DNA from: Planctomycetota bacterium | Lineage (GTDB): Bacteria > Planctomycetota > Phycisphaerae > WQYP01 | Assembly: GCA_021808105.1 (NCBI GenBank) | Contig: JAKBCC010000019.1 | Location: 1-42,818 of the forward strand | Direction of reading: 5' to 3' | DNA: 42,818 nt | Shown here: in pieces, positions 9,084-16,940 of the stretch | Numbering within the stretch: the first letter of the stretch is position 1 | Layout: each line of letters opens with the position of its first letter | Program-made: the position numbers and the translations under genes | The notes under the pieces: model-generated | Database searches by the model: none | What the model saw: only the letters and a program-made list of their open reading frames with translations | Told to the model about the DNA's origin: nothing

Positions 9084-11147
9084 TTACGCACCTATCCATG
9101 CCGCCAGCAACGCTATAACACTTACCATGGCCAGGGCCAGCAGGACGTAGACCACCGGCCGGTTGCGCTTCAATGTTCTTAGTTGTCCTGCGGCCGTCCC
9201 CGCCGGACGTTCCAGGCGTTCCCAGAAGGAAACATTTAATCCGGTTTCCGCAGCGGCTACAAGAATGCTTGCCAACCGGATCACAATGGCCAACGTCACC
9301 AGCAGCCATTCCACCACCCACCGATCCAGGAACGCCGCCGCCTTTCCAATGACCTGTGCGGGAAAGCCCAACAGGACAAAAAACAGATCCGCAAAATACA
9401 TATCGGCCGCCAGCCACCGATATACCAGGTTCGGTCCCGGGCGCCGGCGCAGCGTATCGGCCTTTTGCAATCCACCGGCGTAGACCAATGCCACCACCGC
9501 CAGCGCCGCAGGCCCCAGCCATTCCAGGGGCCGCAATAACATCCCGTCAAAACCTGCCGCAATGTGCCGCACATGTCGGACTCCCGGCATCCCAATGACA
9601 TGGGCAAATAAACCGCTTAGATCCGCAAACGGTTGCCCCGCAATAATGACTCCCACCAGTAGAATCAGCAAGGGAAATGTCTGCACCGCCAGTTCACCCT
9701 CTTCCAGCGGTTGGCCGCGGGCTTTGCCGGCAAAAATCAGATACCACCATCGGGCCAAGGCCAGTGCCGTCACATAGCACATGATCAGCGGCACCCAATA
9801 TAAGCACTTCCCGAATTCACCAATGCCCCAGCCGTAGGCATGAACATGCAGCAAACCCTGCCGCATAATTTCCGTCATTCCCGACAACCCCACGCCCGCG
9901 CCGCCCAGCACCAGCATGCCACTGACAATGGCTGTGATGGGCAGGCGTCGCCACACGCCGCCAAGCTGCGTTATATCACGCTGACCGTCGCTGGCGCGTA
10001 AAACCGTTCCAGCAGCCAGAAATAGTCCGCAATAAATCAGCGCGGTCAACAGCCCACCCAGCAACCCTGCCGCTTCGTTGCCGGAACCGAAAAATACAAA
10101 ATTCAACCCCGTCTGGGCAATTAACAGCCACGCCACCGTGCGTTTAATATCTTTCTGCACCAGAGCAATACATGATCCGCAAAATTGCGTTGTGGCCCCC
10201 ATCATCGCTACAGTCAACGCGGCGTTGAGATTCAGCAGCCCCGCGCAATGTGCCAAAAGCAACAGGCCGCCCCCGGCTATCAGCGTTCCAGAGAGCATGG
10301 CGTTTGCCCCCGATAAGCCGGTGATGGTTTCCGGCACCCAGGTATGCAGGGGAAACTGCCCGGATTTCGCCAGAGCCGCAGCCACCAGGCACATACCACC
10401 CAGACTCCGCCAGGTTAAACCCGGGAACCAGCCTTTCAGTGCGGCAATGGGTTGCTGCATTCCCCCGGCAACTCCAGACATCCGCGACGGGTCATGTCCA
10501 AAGAGAATCTGATGGTCCAATGGCGTTCCATGCAAAGCAAAAATGGTAATCCCGATCAGAAATAAAGCATCGGCAATCGCGTGCGGCAGCAAAATACGCC
10601 GGGCAATGGGCCGCTCGGGCGGTCGATTCGCCCACTGCAACATGCTGCAGGCCGTATAAATGGCCAGTTCCAGCAGCAGATACATCTGCATCACATTGAT
10701 CGATAATGCTGCCAAGGCCAGGAAAAATGCGGTCAGAGTGCCCAGCGCAAAATAATCCGGACGAATCGCCTTGTACTTGAGCATTCCCAGCGTGTGCAGT
10801 TGGGCTAACAGCACAATGAACAGAAACAACATGAAAAAAACCAGATTCAGCGATCCGCTGGAAATGCCCATCGCAATCATCGGTGTGCCGCCCGTGCCCG
10901 CGACGCCGGGCAGAGGTAACCAGGTAAATAAAAGACTGTGCGTCTGTGATTGCCCCGGTACTCCGGCATGCGCCAGGCGGCGGATAATGGCCGCCAGACC
11001 CGCCGCCAGGGCTGCCAGTAATGAAATAATGCTGATATAAGCGGCAGTGTGGGCCGATCGGCGCGCCAAGCCGGCCATAACGATAAAGCCACCCAGCAAA
11101 AAGCCGACCGCCAGCAACAAAATAGTATTCGCGTATATCAACCGCAA
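9084..11147 (-). CDS. nuoL: NuoL-like proton-antiporter subunit, partly divergent
   Basis: First gene of an isolated L-M-N group; 687 residues, the only one of the three long enough to include the C-terminal lateral helix and final TM segment of NuoL. It keeps the TM5 Glu160 (MYLLLELAIY), the TM7 Lys261 (ALAKSGQFPLHTWVPE) and the ALVQKDIKRTVAW block. It lacks the His of the A-L-I-H-A-A segment (Ser286), the H-x-x-x-H-A-x-F-K signature of TM10-11 (here GLLGGLLTALIYCGLF) and the Lys of S-K-D-E-I-L (Met424). The frame holds no ATG between the preceding stop and residue 24, so TTG at 11147 is the likely start, but no convincing ribosome site is present. A respiratory role would require the other nuo genes to lie elsewhere in the genome. 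Confidence 0.85.
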   Translation of the reverse strand: MRLIYANTILLLAVGFLLGGFIVMAGLARRSAHTAAYISIISLLAALAAGLAAIIRRLAHAGVPGQSQTHSLLFTWLPLPGVAGTGGTPMIAMGISSGSLNLVFFMLFLFIVLLAQLHTLGMLKYKAIRPDYFALGTLTAFFLALAALSINVMQMYLLLELAIYTACSMLQWANRPPERPIARRILLPHAIADALFLIGITIFALHGTPLDHQILFGHDPSRMSGVAGGMQQPIAALKGWFPGLTWRSLGGMCLVAAALAKSGQFPLHTWVPETITGLSGANAMLSGTLIAGGGLLLLAHCAGLLNLNAALTVAMMGATTQFCGSCIALVQKDIKRTVAWLLIAQTGLNFVFFGSGNEAAGLLGGLLTALIYCGLFLAAGTVLRASDGQRDITQLGGVWRRLPITAIVSGMLVLGGAGVGLSGMTEIMRQGLLHVHAYGWGIGEFGKCLYWVPLIMCYVTALALARWWYLIFAGKARGQPLEEGELAVQTFPLLILLVGVIIAGQPFADLSGLFAHVIGMPGVRHVRHIAAGFDGMLLRPLEWLGPAALAVVALVYAGGLQKADTLRRRPGPNLVYRWLAADMYFADLFFVLLGFPAQVIGKAAAFLDRWVVEWLLVTLAIVIRLASILVAAAETGLNVSFWERLERPAGTAAGQLRTLKRNRPVVYVLLALAMVSVIALLAAWIGA

Positions 11148-11632
11148 GAATCCATCGGCACGGGGATTGCATAGATTCCGAAACCCCTTCGGCCCTGCTT
11201 CCCCTGAACATGGCTAAAGTCTAATCCACAGCGGCCTAACCGGCTACCGTCTGTGGGATGATTGTGGGACGATTTTCCCCTTGACTCGCGCGCTTTGACG
11301 CTTATTATCAAGTTGGGGAAAAATAGTTGACCGCAAGAAGCGTGAACGGGCTTCGGGTTTTTAGACTTTGGGCCTGTTGCGTTTTACTGGATGGCTGTGG
11401 TGGCGTTCTTAAAATCTAAAGAAATGTTCAGGGTCGTGCTCAGGACTCCCCACGGGGGGAGAATACTGTTTAATCATTTTTGGAACAGAGGGCGGCAGGC
11501 CAAAAAGGTTTTCCGCGGAGAGGCTCTCGGTTGGGGCATCCTGGTTGTTTTGTGGGTTCTCGGTTCCATTTTTGTCGGCCATTGCGGCCGGCGTGGAAAA
11601 GGGGCCAGTTATTTGTTTTACGGAGTAACGTT
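11148..11632. other. Intergenic region between nuoL and the broken PEP-CTERM gene
   Basis: 485 bases without a supported gene. It holds a promoter-like pair at 11281-11308 and a small hairpin near 11335-11362 (GAAGC...GCTTC followed by GGGTTTTT) that could act as a leader attenuator. An 81-codon open frame at 11391-11636 has no recognisable protein features and no ribosome site, and I do not call it a gene. Confidence 0.5.
11281..11308 (+). promoter_or_regulatory. Sigma-70-type promoter for the 11633 gene
   Basis: TTGACT (11281-11286), a 16-base spacer and TATTAT (11303-11308). It would give a leader of about 310 bases before the PEP-CTERM start at 11633. Confidence 0.4.
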
Positions 11633-11927
11633 ATGAAATCTATGAAGAACACGCTTATGGTGGCAATCGTTGCCGCAGGATGTGCTGCGGCCGGCACGGC
11701 CCAGGCGGGTGTGGTTGACATTCAGTTTCTGGTGACTGGTGGTACCACGGCCACGTCATTTAGCAATAAGCTATACCGGTGGTAGCCCGAGCCATGGTGA
11801 AGCCGATATCAACGGCTTACAGGTCATCAGCGGTGCGGCAGCGGTTCCCGCACCAGTCACCCTCGCCCTCTTCAGCGCCGGTGCGTTAGGGCTATTGCTG
11901 GTGGGCCGAAAACACAGGAACGCCTGA
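11633..11927 (+). pseudogene. Broken or shrunken PEP-CTERM exported protein
   Basis: An ATG at 11633 with GGAG seven bases upstream opens a frame with a clean signal peptide (MKSMKNTLMVAIVAAG, then AAAGTAQAG) that stops at 11785 after 50 residues. In the next forward frame, ending at 11927, lies a typical PEP-CTERM sorting tail: VPAPVTLALFSAGALG, then LLLVGRKHRNA (VPAP in place of the usual VPEP, a hydrophobic helix, a basic end). Signal peptide and sorting tail of one protein are therefore present but out of frame and separated by only about 30 codons. The simplest reading is a PEP-CTERM gene that lost most of its body and acquired a frameshift. Alternatively the first 50 codons are a small exported peptide in their own right. 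The strong terminator at 12010 ends the unit. Confidence 0.6.
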
Positions 11928-12009
11928 AGCGGAGCTGCACGAGCTTCCAGAAATATTTCCTGAAAGGCGTCAAAACCAGCCACCGTGGTTCCGGTTAACA
12001 AACAACCCC

Positions 12010-12048
12010 GCAGCCTGGGCCGAATAAAAGGCCCAGGCTGCTTTTTTT
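12010..12048 (+). terminator. Rho-independent terminator
   Basis: A perfect 12-bp stem, GCAGCCTGGGCC at 12010-12021 pairing with GGCCCAGGCTGC at 12030-12041, with an 8-base loop and followed by seven T. It closes the PEP-CTERM remnant transcript. Confidence 0.95.
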
Positions 12049-12076
12049 ATAGTTGCATTCCTTCCAGCGGCTCCGC

Positions 12077-12223
12077 CATCCGGTGCCCGGCGGGCGTAGC
12101 GTCACAGAGCACCGTGGTGATAACCCGGTGGTTGGTTGGCGGCACTGGATCAACCACCGGATTATCATCCGGTGCTCTCGGTGAGCATCGCGTCATGGAG
12201 CACCGTGGTGATAACCCGGTGGT
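12077..12223. repeat. BIME-like array of the 72-nt palindrome
   Basis: The order is: a right half (CATCCGGTGC, from 12077), an 18-20 base spacer, a full palindrome at 12107-12177 (left half beginning GAGCACCGTGG, right half ending CATCCGGTGCTC), a similar spacer, and a left half at 12198-12223. Left halves start 91 bases apart and right halves 89 apart, so the unit is about 90 bases. The full copy shares most bases with 3903-3974, including the core CCGGTGGTTG. Alternating inverted halves with conserved spacers are the build of bacterial BIMEs. Confidence 0.85.
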
Positions 12224-12245
12224 CGGCATGCAATTCACAACAGAC

Positions 12246-12310
12246 TGTAAAAAAGACGCGGATAAACGTCGGGCCTTCCGTTTCGGCGGCAGCCGCTCTC
12301 ACGTTCTATC
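12246..12310 (+). repeat. Truncated copy of the GCGGATAAACG repeat with its conserved flank
   Basis: GCGGATAAACG followed by CGGGCCTTCCG and a GGCGGC/CTCT-containing tail repeats, with four differences in about 42 positions, the minus-strand sequence at 18717-18750. The poly-A plus CCGCGGATT core seen in the other copies is mostly missing here. Confidence 0.65.
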
Positions 12311-12373
12311 CTTATTTGCTCTACTTTCACCTGTTCTACCCACACCTGCTCTAATCGGGCCGCAGCCCGATTG

Positions 12374-12393
12374 GTATCCGCGTAATCCGCGGT
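12374..12393. repeat. Short ATCCGCGTAATCCGCGG repeat
   Basis: Same core unit as at 18741-18779, 18929-18967 and both ends of 24834-25022. Next to it, 12353-12372 forms an 8-bp hairpin (AATCGGGC, loop cgca, GCCCGATT) without a T-run. Confidence 0.6.
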
Positions 12394-12518
12394 TCACCAC
12401 CGTTTGGGATCGGTAAACGGCAAAGTTCCCCATTCTCGACGTGCGTCAAGCAGACGATTGCGGCACCGTACGGGCGGAACACTTGCAAAACGTCCCACCC
12501 TGGGGCTGCCCGCCATCC

Positions 12519-12547
12519 AAGACATCTTGCGGCAATGCGACTAAACT
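12519..12547 (+). promoter_or_regulatory. Possible promoter of the acyltransferase-glycosyltransferase unit
   Basis: AAGACA (12519-12524), a 17-base spacer and TAAACT (12542-12547). Transcription would start near 12554, before the small ORF at 12580. Confidence 0.35.
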
Positions 12548-12579
12548 AATCGGCGGTAATAAATGCGTGGAAGGCTTAC

Positions 12580-12705
12580 ATGAATTGGGATGTTTCGGTA
12601 GCCGCAAACCTGAAAGTGTGTCAGGGCGAGGAATTTTATGGCGAAATCAGGGCCTGCGTGAAGATCAGCGTGAGCTACCGGCTGCCTGGGCGGAGTTACC
12701 GATGA
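12580..12705 (+). CDS. Possible 41-residue protein coupled to the acyltransferase
   Basis: An ATG at 12580 has a very good ribosome site (GGAAGG, six bases away) and the frame ends at TGA 12703-12705, which overlaps the acyltransferase ATG at 12702 as ATGA. The peptide begins MNWDVSVAANLKVCQGEEFY and ends basic (RLPGRSYR). It has no signal peptide, membrane segment or domain that I recognise. Site strength and the coupled overlap argue for translation, possibly only as a leader that controls the next gene; shortness and the lack of a known family argue against. I would not assign a function. Confidence 0.4.
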   Translation: MNWDVSVAANLKVCQGEEFYGEIRACVKISVSYRLPGRSYR

Positions 12706-13487
12706 ACGATTTACCGCTTCCGGTCTATAGCCCGATCGTGGCGGCTATGGCCCGATGGTACATCCCGCGCTTTGTGCGCAAGGCCTTTCATGCCGTGCGG
12801 CTGGATGCCCAAAGCATCATCCCCCAGGCTGTTACCCCCACGGTTATTTATTTGAATCATCCCTCCTGGTGGGACCCGTTGCTGGGGGCTGTGATAGCGT
12901 GCCAATTTTATCCGCGCCATAAACACTATTGTCCTATCGATGCCCAATCCCTTGCGCAATATCCTGTCATGCGGAAACTGGGCTTTTTCCCCGTCCATAA
13001 AAACACAGCCCGTGGCGCTGCGGAATTTTTGCAGGCCAGCCGGAATGTGTTGCAACAAAATAATGCCATTCTCTGGGTAACGCCGCAGGGGGATTTTGTG
13101 GATGCTCTGGTTCGTCCGGTTACGATCAAACCCGGTCTGGGCCATCTGGCCAGAGATATTCGCCCGATTCGTTTTGTACCCATGGCGGTTGAATATATTT
13201 TCTGGCAGGACCGCCTGCCCGAGGCGTTGCTTTCCATCGGCGCCGAGATCAACCCCGCATCCTATGAGGATAAAACTGCGGCACAATGGACCGAACTTCT
13301 CGCTTCCGAATTGGAAGTGCGGCAAAATACGTTGCGGGCCAAAGCCGTTCTGCGATCAGAAGAAGGTTTTACCATGCTGTTAAAAGGCCGGTCAGGCACC
13401 GGGGGGATTTATGACTTACGCCGGCGCCTGGGCGGAAAAAAGCCGGTGTCCGGTTCCGCAAGTCATGCAGAACAGGACCGTTTGTAA
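12702..13487 (+). CDS. PlsC-like acyltransferase
   Basis: 261-residue lysophospholipid-acyltransferase-family (LPLAT) protein that would transfer an acyl chain to a hydroxyl on a lipid or glycolipid acceptor at the membrane. The catalytic H-x4-D is His53-Asp58 in LNHPSWWDPL. The second block, usually F-P-E-G-T-R-S, is altered to TPQGDFVD, and a late block reads IRFVPMAVEY. The ATG at 12702 has GGAG at good spacing; the frame is open further upstream, but that part has no family similarity. The stop at 13485-13487 overlaps the glycosyltransferase start by one base (TAATG), so the two are translationally coupled. Such acyltransferase plus GT2 pairs occur in glycolipid, carotenoid-glycoside and aryl-polyene pathways; the substrate here is unknown. 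Confidence 0.85.
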   Translation: MNDLPLPVYSPIVAAMARWYIPRFVRKAFHAVRLDAQSIIPQAVTPTVIYLNHPSWWDPLLGAVIACQFYPRHKHYCPIDAQSLAQYPVMRKLGFFPVHKNTARGAAEFLQASRNVLQQNNAILWVTPQGDFVDALVRPVTIKPGLGHLARDIRPIRFVPMAVEYIFWQDRLPEALLSIGAEINPASYEDKTAAQWTELLASELEVRQNTLRAKAVLRSEEGFTMLLKGRSGTGGIYDLRRRLGGKKPVSGSASHAEQDRL

Positions 13488-14608
13488 TGCTGCCGGCGCT
13501 GGTGATGATGGCATTGATCCTCGCGGGTATTCCGGCCGTGCTGCTGACGATCAATTTTTTCTTATTCCAGGCACCGCCGCCGATTGGGTCGCAACGGCCT
13601 GCCGCTGCAGTATCGGTTCTGATTCCCGCGCGAAATGAAGCGAGCCATATTCAGGCGGCGGCGGAATCGGTTCTGGCCAATACCGATGTAACGCTTGAAT
13701 TAATTATTCTTAACGACGACTCCACAGATGCCACCGGCGAGATTGTGCAAACCCTGGCCGCACGGGATACCCGGGTCACCGTGCTGAATTCCTCCCCACT
13801 ACCGGAGAACTGGTGCGGCAAACAATACGCCTGCTGGCAATTAGGGCAGAGCGCCAAATATGAGTTGCTGGTATTTATGGATGCCGATGTGGAACTTGCA
13901 CCCCATGCCCTGGCGCGTATGGCCGGATTCATGCAAAGCAGCGGCGTGGCATTAGGCAGCGGATTTCCCTTGCAGAAAACGCAGGGCCTGTTTGAAAAAC
14001 TCCTGATTCCCCTGATGCACTTTATTTTATTGGGATTTCTCCCGATCTACCGGATGAGAAAAACCAGTAATCCGGCGTACAGTGCCGGCTGCGGGCAACT
14101 GTTTATCGCGAAGAAATCCGCTTATATGGCGGTCGGCGGCCATAGCGCCATTCGTGCCTCACGCCATGACGGAATCACGCTGCCACGGGCGTTCCGGCAG
14201 GCCGGATTCGCCACCGATATCTTTGACGCCACCGCGATAGCCACCTGTCGGATGTATCAATCCGCAGGCCAGGTATTTCATGGGCTGGCGAAAAATGCCA
14301 CGGAGGCGCTGGCATCTCGAAACGTCATTGTTCCGGCGACGGCTATTCTGCTGGGTGGTCAGGTTATGCCGGCGGTGCTGCTGATTACAGCATTGCTGCT
14401 GCACTCAAAATCCGCCCTGATTGTTTCCGCAGCCATCGCTACGGCCCTAAGTTACTGGCCGCGCATGCTGCTGACGATTCGCTTTCGGCAATCCCTGCTG
14501 GGAGCGTTCCTGCATCCACTGGGAATAGGCCTGCTGGTTGCGATTCAGTGGTACGCGCTGCTGCGGCAACTGCTGGGCAAAAACATTGCATGGCGCGGCC
14601 GGGCATAA
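13487..14608 (+). CDS. Family 2 glycosyltransferase, membrane-bound (HpnB/CrtQ-like)
   Basis: 373-residue inverting GT-A glycosyltransferase. An N-terminal membrane helix (residues 3-27) is followed by SVLIPARNE (43-51), the nucleotide-binding NDDSTD (76-81) and the metal-binding DxD at Asp132-Asp134 (FMDADVEL). There is an acceptor-region motif, AGCGQLFIAKKSAYMAVGGH, and a C-terminal membrane part with three or four helices. The arrangement resembles HpnB and CrtQ-type enzymes that glycosylate hopanoids or apo-carotenoids. It overlaps the acyltransferase by one base, so one enzyme probably supplies the sugar and the other the acyl chain of the same lipid. No terpenoid gene is seen in this window, so the acceptor is unproven. 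Confidence 0.88.
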   Translation: MLPALVMMALILAGIPAVLLTINFFLFQAPPPIGSQRPAAAVSVLIPARNEASHIQAAAESVLANTDVTLELIILNDDSTDATGEIVQTLAARDTRVTVLNSSPLPENWCGKQYACWQLGQSAKYELLVFMDADVELAPHALARMAGFMQSSGVALGSGFPLQKTQGLFEKLLIPLMHFILLGFLPIYRMRKTSNPAYSAGCGQLFIAKKSAYMAVGGHSAIRASRHDGITLPRAFRQAGFATDIFDATAIATCRMYQSAGQVFHGLAKNATEALASRNVIVPATAILLGGQVMPAVLLITALLLHSKSALIVSAAIATALSYWPRMLLTIRFRQSLLGAFLHPLGIGLLVAIQWYALLRQLLGKNIAWRGRA

Positions 14609-14644
14609 AGACCAAGCGATCAAGCGATCTAGCCGACCAGCAAT

Positions 14645-15658
14645 TTACATGACCAATACAGCGCGGAATCGCACCTTATTGGCCATCATACGCTCATAGG
14701 CCTCCTCAGCCTTATCCAGAGGGAATTTTTCCACCATCACCTTGACGCCCGTAAGGGCCGCAAAGTTCAGCGTATCTTGTGAATCCATGGCAGTACCGGA
14801 TGGCCAGCCGGCAATCGATTTGCTTTCGCCGATAAGCTGCAGGGGCGTTACCGGTATCGGATCTGTGCCGGCTCCAACAATGACCAGATGGCCGCCGATG
14901 CCCAGGCCTGCAATCAGCGGTGCCATCGATTTACTATCGGGTGCGGTAGCTAAAATAACCCGTGCACCACCCCATTTTTTCAATGCCTGCGCCGGAGATT
15001 CTTTGGATGTATCTATATATTCATGTGCCCCGAGTTTCATCGCCAGTTCACGTTTGGCATCCGAAGCGGAAATGGCAAACGTATGAAACCCCATGGCCCG
15101 CGCGAATTGCACGCCCAGGTGACCCAATCCGCCAAGGCCCTGTATGGCCACCACATCACCGGCTCTGGCCCCGCTGTTGCGCAGGGCGTTATACGTTGTA
15201 ATGCCGGCGCACATAAGCGGCGCGGCATCCGCCGCATCCAGCGCCCTGGGCACCATCGCAACCGCCTCTTGGGGAACTACGCAATATTCAGCATAGCCGC
15301 CGTCATAACTGATACCGGCAATCTTTTCTTTGCCGCAATGAATAAAATCTCCCCGCCGGCAAGGCTCACAGACAAAACAATGGCCGCCATGCCAGCCCAC
15401 ACCCACCCTCTGCCCCGGCTGGAAGTTTTTTACCCCACTTCCCACGGCGTCTACGGTACCAATGATTTCATGGCCCGGAATTCGCGGATAAGTTATGCCG
15501 GGAAATAGTCCCTCTTTGACAAACATATCGCTGTGGCAAACGCCGCAGGCCTGAACCTTAATGCGAATCTCTGCCGCACCGGGTTGGCCAATGGGCCGTT
15601 CTACCATCTCAAAAGCCCCTTTTGCACGAGAAACCTGAACTGCACGCATCATGGCCAT
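14645..15658 (-). CDS. Zinc-dependent alcohol dehydrogenase (AdhP-like)
   Basis: Medium-chain dehydrogenase that interconverts alcohols and aldehydes with NAD(H). Catalytic-zinc ligands are in CGVCHSDMF and GHE, with the third Cys in PLMCAGITTYNALR. The four structural-zinc cysteines are in CFVCEPCRRGDFIHC. The coenzyme fold GLGGLGHLGVQFARAMG follows. The sequence is closest to the AdhA/AdhP group that prefers primary alcohols such as ethanol or propanol. I chose ATG 15658 (337 residues), which has TGGAG six to seven bases before it; the ATG at 15676 lies upstream of that ribosome site. It converges with the glycosyltransferase with only 36 bases between the two stops and appears to be a single-gene unit. 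Confidence 0.93.
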   Translation of the reverse strand: MAMMRAVQVSRAKGAFEMVERPIGQPGAAEIRIKVQACGVCHSDMFVKEGLFPGITYPRIPGHEIIGTVDAVGSGVKNFQPGQRVGVGWHGGHCFVCEPCRRGDFIHCGKEKIAGISYDGGYAEYCVVPQEAVAMVPRALDAADAAPLMCAGITTYNALRNSGARAGDVVAIQGLGGLGHLGVQFARAMGFHTFAISASDAKRELAMKLGAHEYIDTSKESPAQALKKWGGARVILATAPDSKSMAPLIAGLGIGGHLVIVGAGTDPIPVTPLQLIGESKSIAGWPSGTAMDSQDTLNFAALTGVKVMVEKFPLDKAEEAYERMMANKVRFRAVLVM

Positions 15659-15900
15659 GATAAACTCCAAAAACATAATTTACCGCCGAACCACTGCGGT
15701 GGTACAGGCATTTTAGGCAACGTGGTGCTGGAGGGCCAGTTTTTACCGGTCATGCCGGGCGGCCTGTTGGCCTATAAGTAAAATATCGTATTTTTTTCTT
15801 TACTTTTGACCTCTGGATGATGTACCATTCCATATAGCGGAAGTTCGCGATGCGGCCGCAAGGCGAGAAGGTCGTAGTATTCTTACGAGAGGAAACGCTC

Positions 15901-16905
15901 ATGGTCAATAAATTTCTCCAAACCGGTTCAATCTCCCGCGGAATATCGCGCCGGGCATTTACACTCATTGAAATTCTTGTTGTTATCTCCATCATCGCGA
16001 TTCTCATTGCCATTCTGATTCCGGCCTTGGCGGCGGCGAAAGCGGAATCAGAATCCGTCGGATGCCTGGCGAATCAGAGAACAATCGCCCAGTCACTGAT
16101 CATGTTTGCTCATCAACATAATGGATATATGGTGAAGGGGCAGAATAATGGGTATGGGGTGGCTGGCAACGCCGCAGTCTGCGACGGGGCGTACTACGAT
16201 TCACCGCAGATATGGGGATACAGCACCAGTCTGACGCTTGGCACCGCGAGCCCGCTGAACTGGGATCAGGTTTTGGTCGTGGATAAATATGTCAGGTTCG
16301 GAGTGCTTCAAGACCCGGCGGATACTCAGGACGACTACCGCAGGGCGGGAAACGGGCAGTTACGATATTCCTCGCTTCCCTTGGCGGCGGCACAACCTTA
16401 CCAGAACCTCCCAGGCTCATACCGGCTGAACGTCAGCAATCAGCCGGAGGATTCTAACAACTCGAACGGCCCAGCATATTACCCCCCAAGCTTCAATGCG
16501 TACGCCATCGCTGATATTTCAGCCCCTTCGCAATCGATCGTCCTCTGTGACGGCGGGTACGCCACGGGTTGGCAAACCACCCCGGACGTGGCAACTTGGG
16601 GCTTGCCCGGAAGTCACGAGAGAGTTAGCGCCCCCAGCCCAGCAAACACGCCGTCGTTGAGCAGGCCTCTGAATCCCAACACGCCGGCCAGCACAGACGA
16701 TATTGCGAACATCAACACGATCATCCACTCCGGCGAGTTCAATGTCGCATTTCTGGACGGTCATTGCCAGACAATGAAATGGCCGGATACCTGGGCACCG
16801 GCCGGCCAGCCGGTGGTTGTGCAGGGTGCCGCAGCGCAACCAGCAACCCTTGTTACAACACAATGGCGGCAAATATTCAGTACCGATTACCTGGACCAGA
16901 ATTGA
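15901..16905 (+). CDS. Prepilin-like protein with H-X9-DG motif
   Basis: 334-residue exported pseudopilin-type protein. The type IV prepilin signal is RRAFTLIEILVVISIIAILI: cleavage is expected before Phe20, with the mature-position-5 Glu24 present and Ala instead of the usual Gly before the cut. After the hydrophobic helix comes AAKAESESVGCLANQRTIAQ, then a variable body. Near the end His276 is followed nine residues later by Asp286-Gly287 (AFLDGHCQTM), the H-X9-DG motif that marks a large, expanded family in planctomycetes and lentisphaeres. ATG 15901 follows GAGAGGAAACGCTC. There are no secretion genes nearby, which is normal for this family. Its role is not established; a surface or extracellular assembly part is the usual inference. 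Confidence 0.9.
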   Translation: MVNKFLQTGSISRGISRRAFTLIEILVVISIIAILIAILIPALAAAKAESESVGCLANQRTIAQSLIMFAHQHNGYMVKGQNNGYGVAGNAAVCDGAYYDSPQIWGYSTSLTLGTASPLNWDQVLVVDKYVRFGVLQDPADTQDDYRRAGNGQLRYSSLPLAAAQPYQNLPGSYRLNVSNQPEDSNNSNGPAYYPPSFNAYAIADISAPSQSIVLCDGGYATGWQTTPDVATWGLPGSHERVSAPSPANTPSLSRPLNPNTPASTDDIANINTIIHSGEFNVAFLDGHCQTMKWPDTWAPAGQPVVVQGAAAQPATLVTTQWRQIFSTDYLDQN

Positions 16906-16940
16906 TACGCTCCTTTTTCTACGCCTAACTGTTTCCCCGA

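Noticed and set aside
10492-11211. Long minus-strand ORF of 239 codons beginning MFRGSRAEGVSESMQ
   Set aside because: It is the shadow of nuoL in another frame; the nuoL frame has the conserved family blocks.
11391-11636. 81-codon ORF before the PEP-CTERM remnant, with a hydrophobic stretch
   Set aside because: No ribosome site, it overlaps the ribosome site of the real downstream start, and it has no recognisable family; treated as leader sequence.
12353-12372. AATCGGGC-cgca-GCCCGATT hairpin as a terminator
   Set aside because: No T-run follows, and the strong terminator at 12010 already closes the upstream unit.
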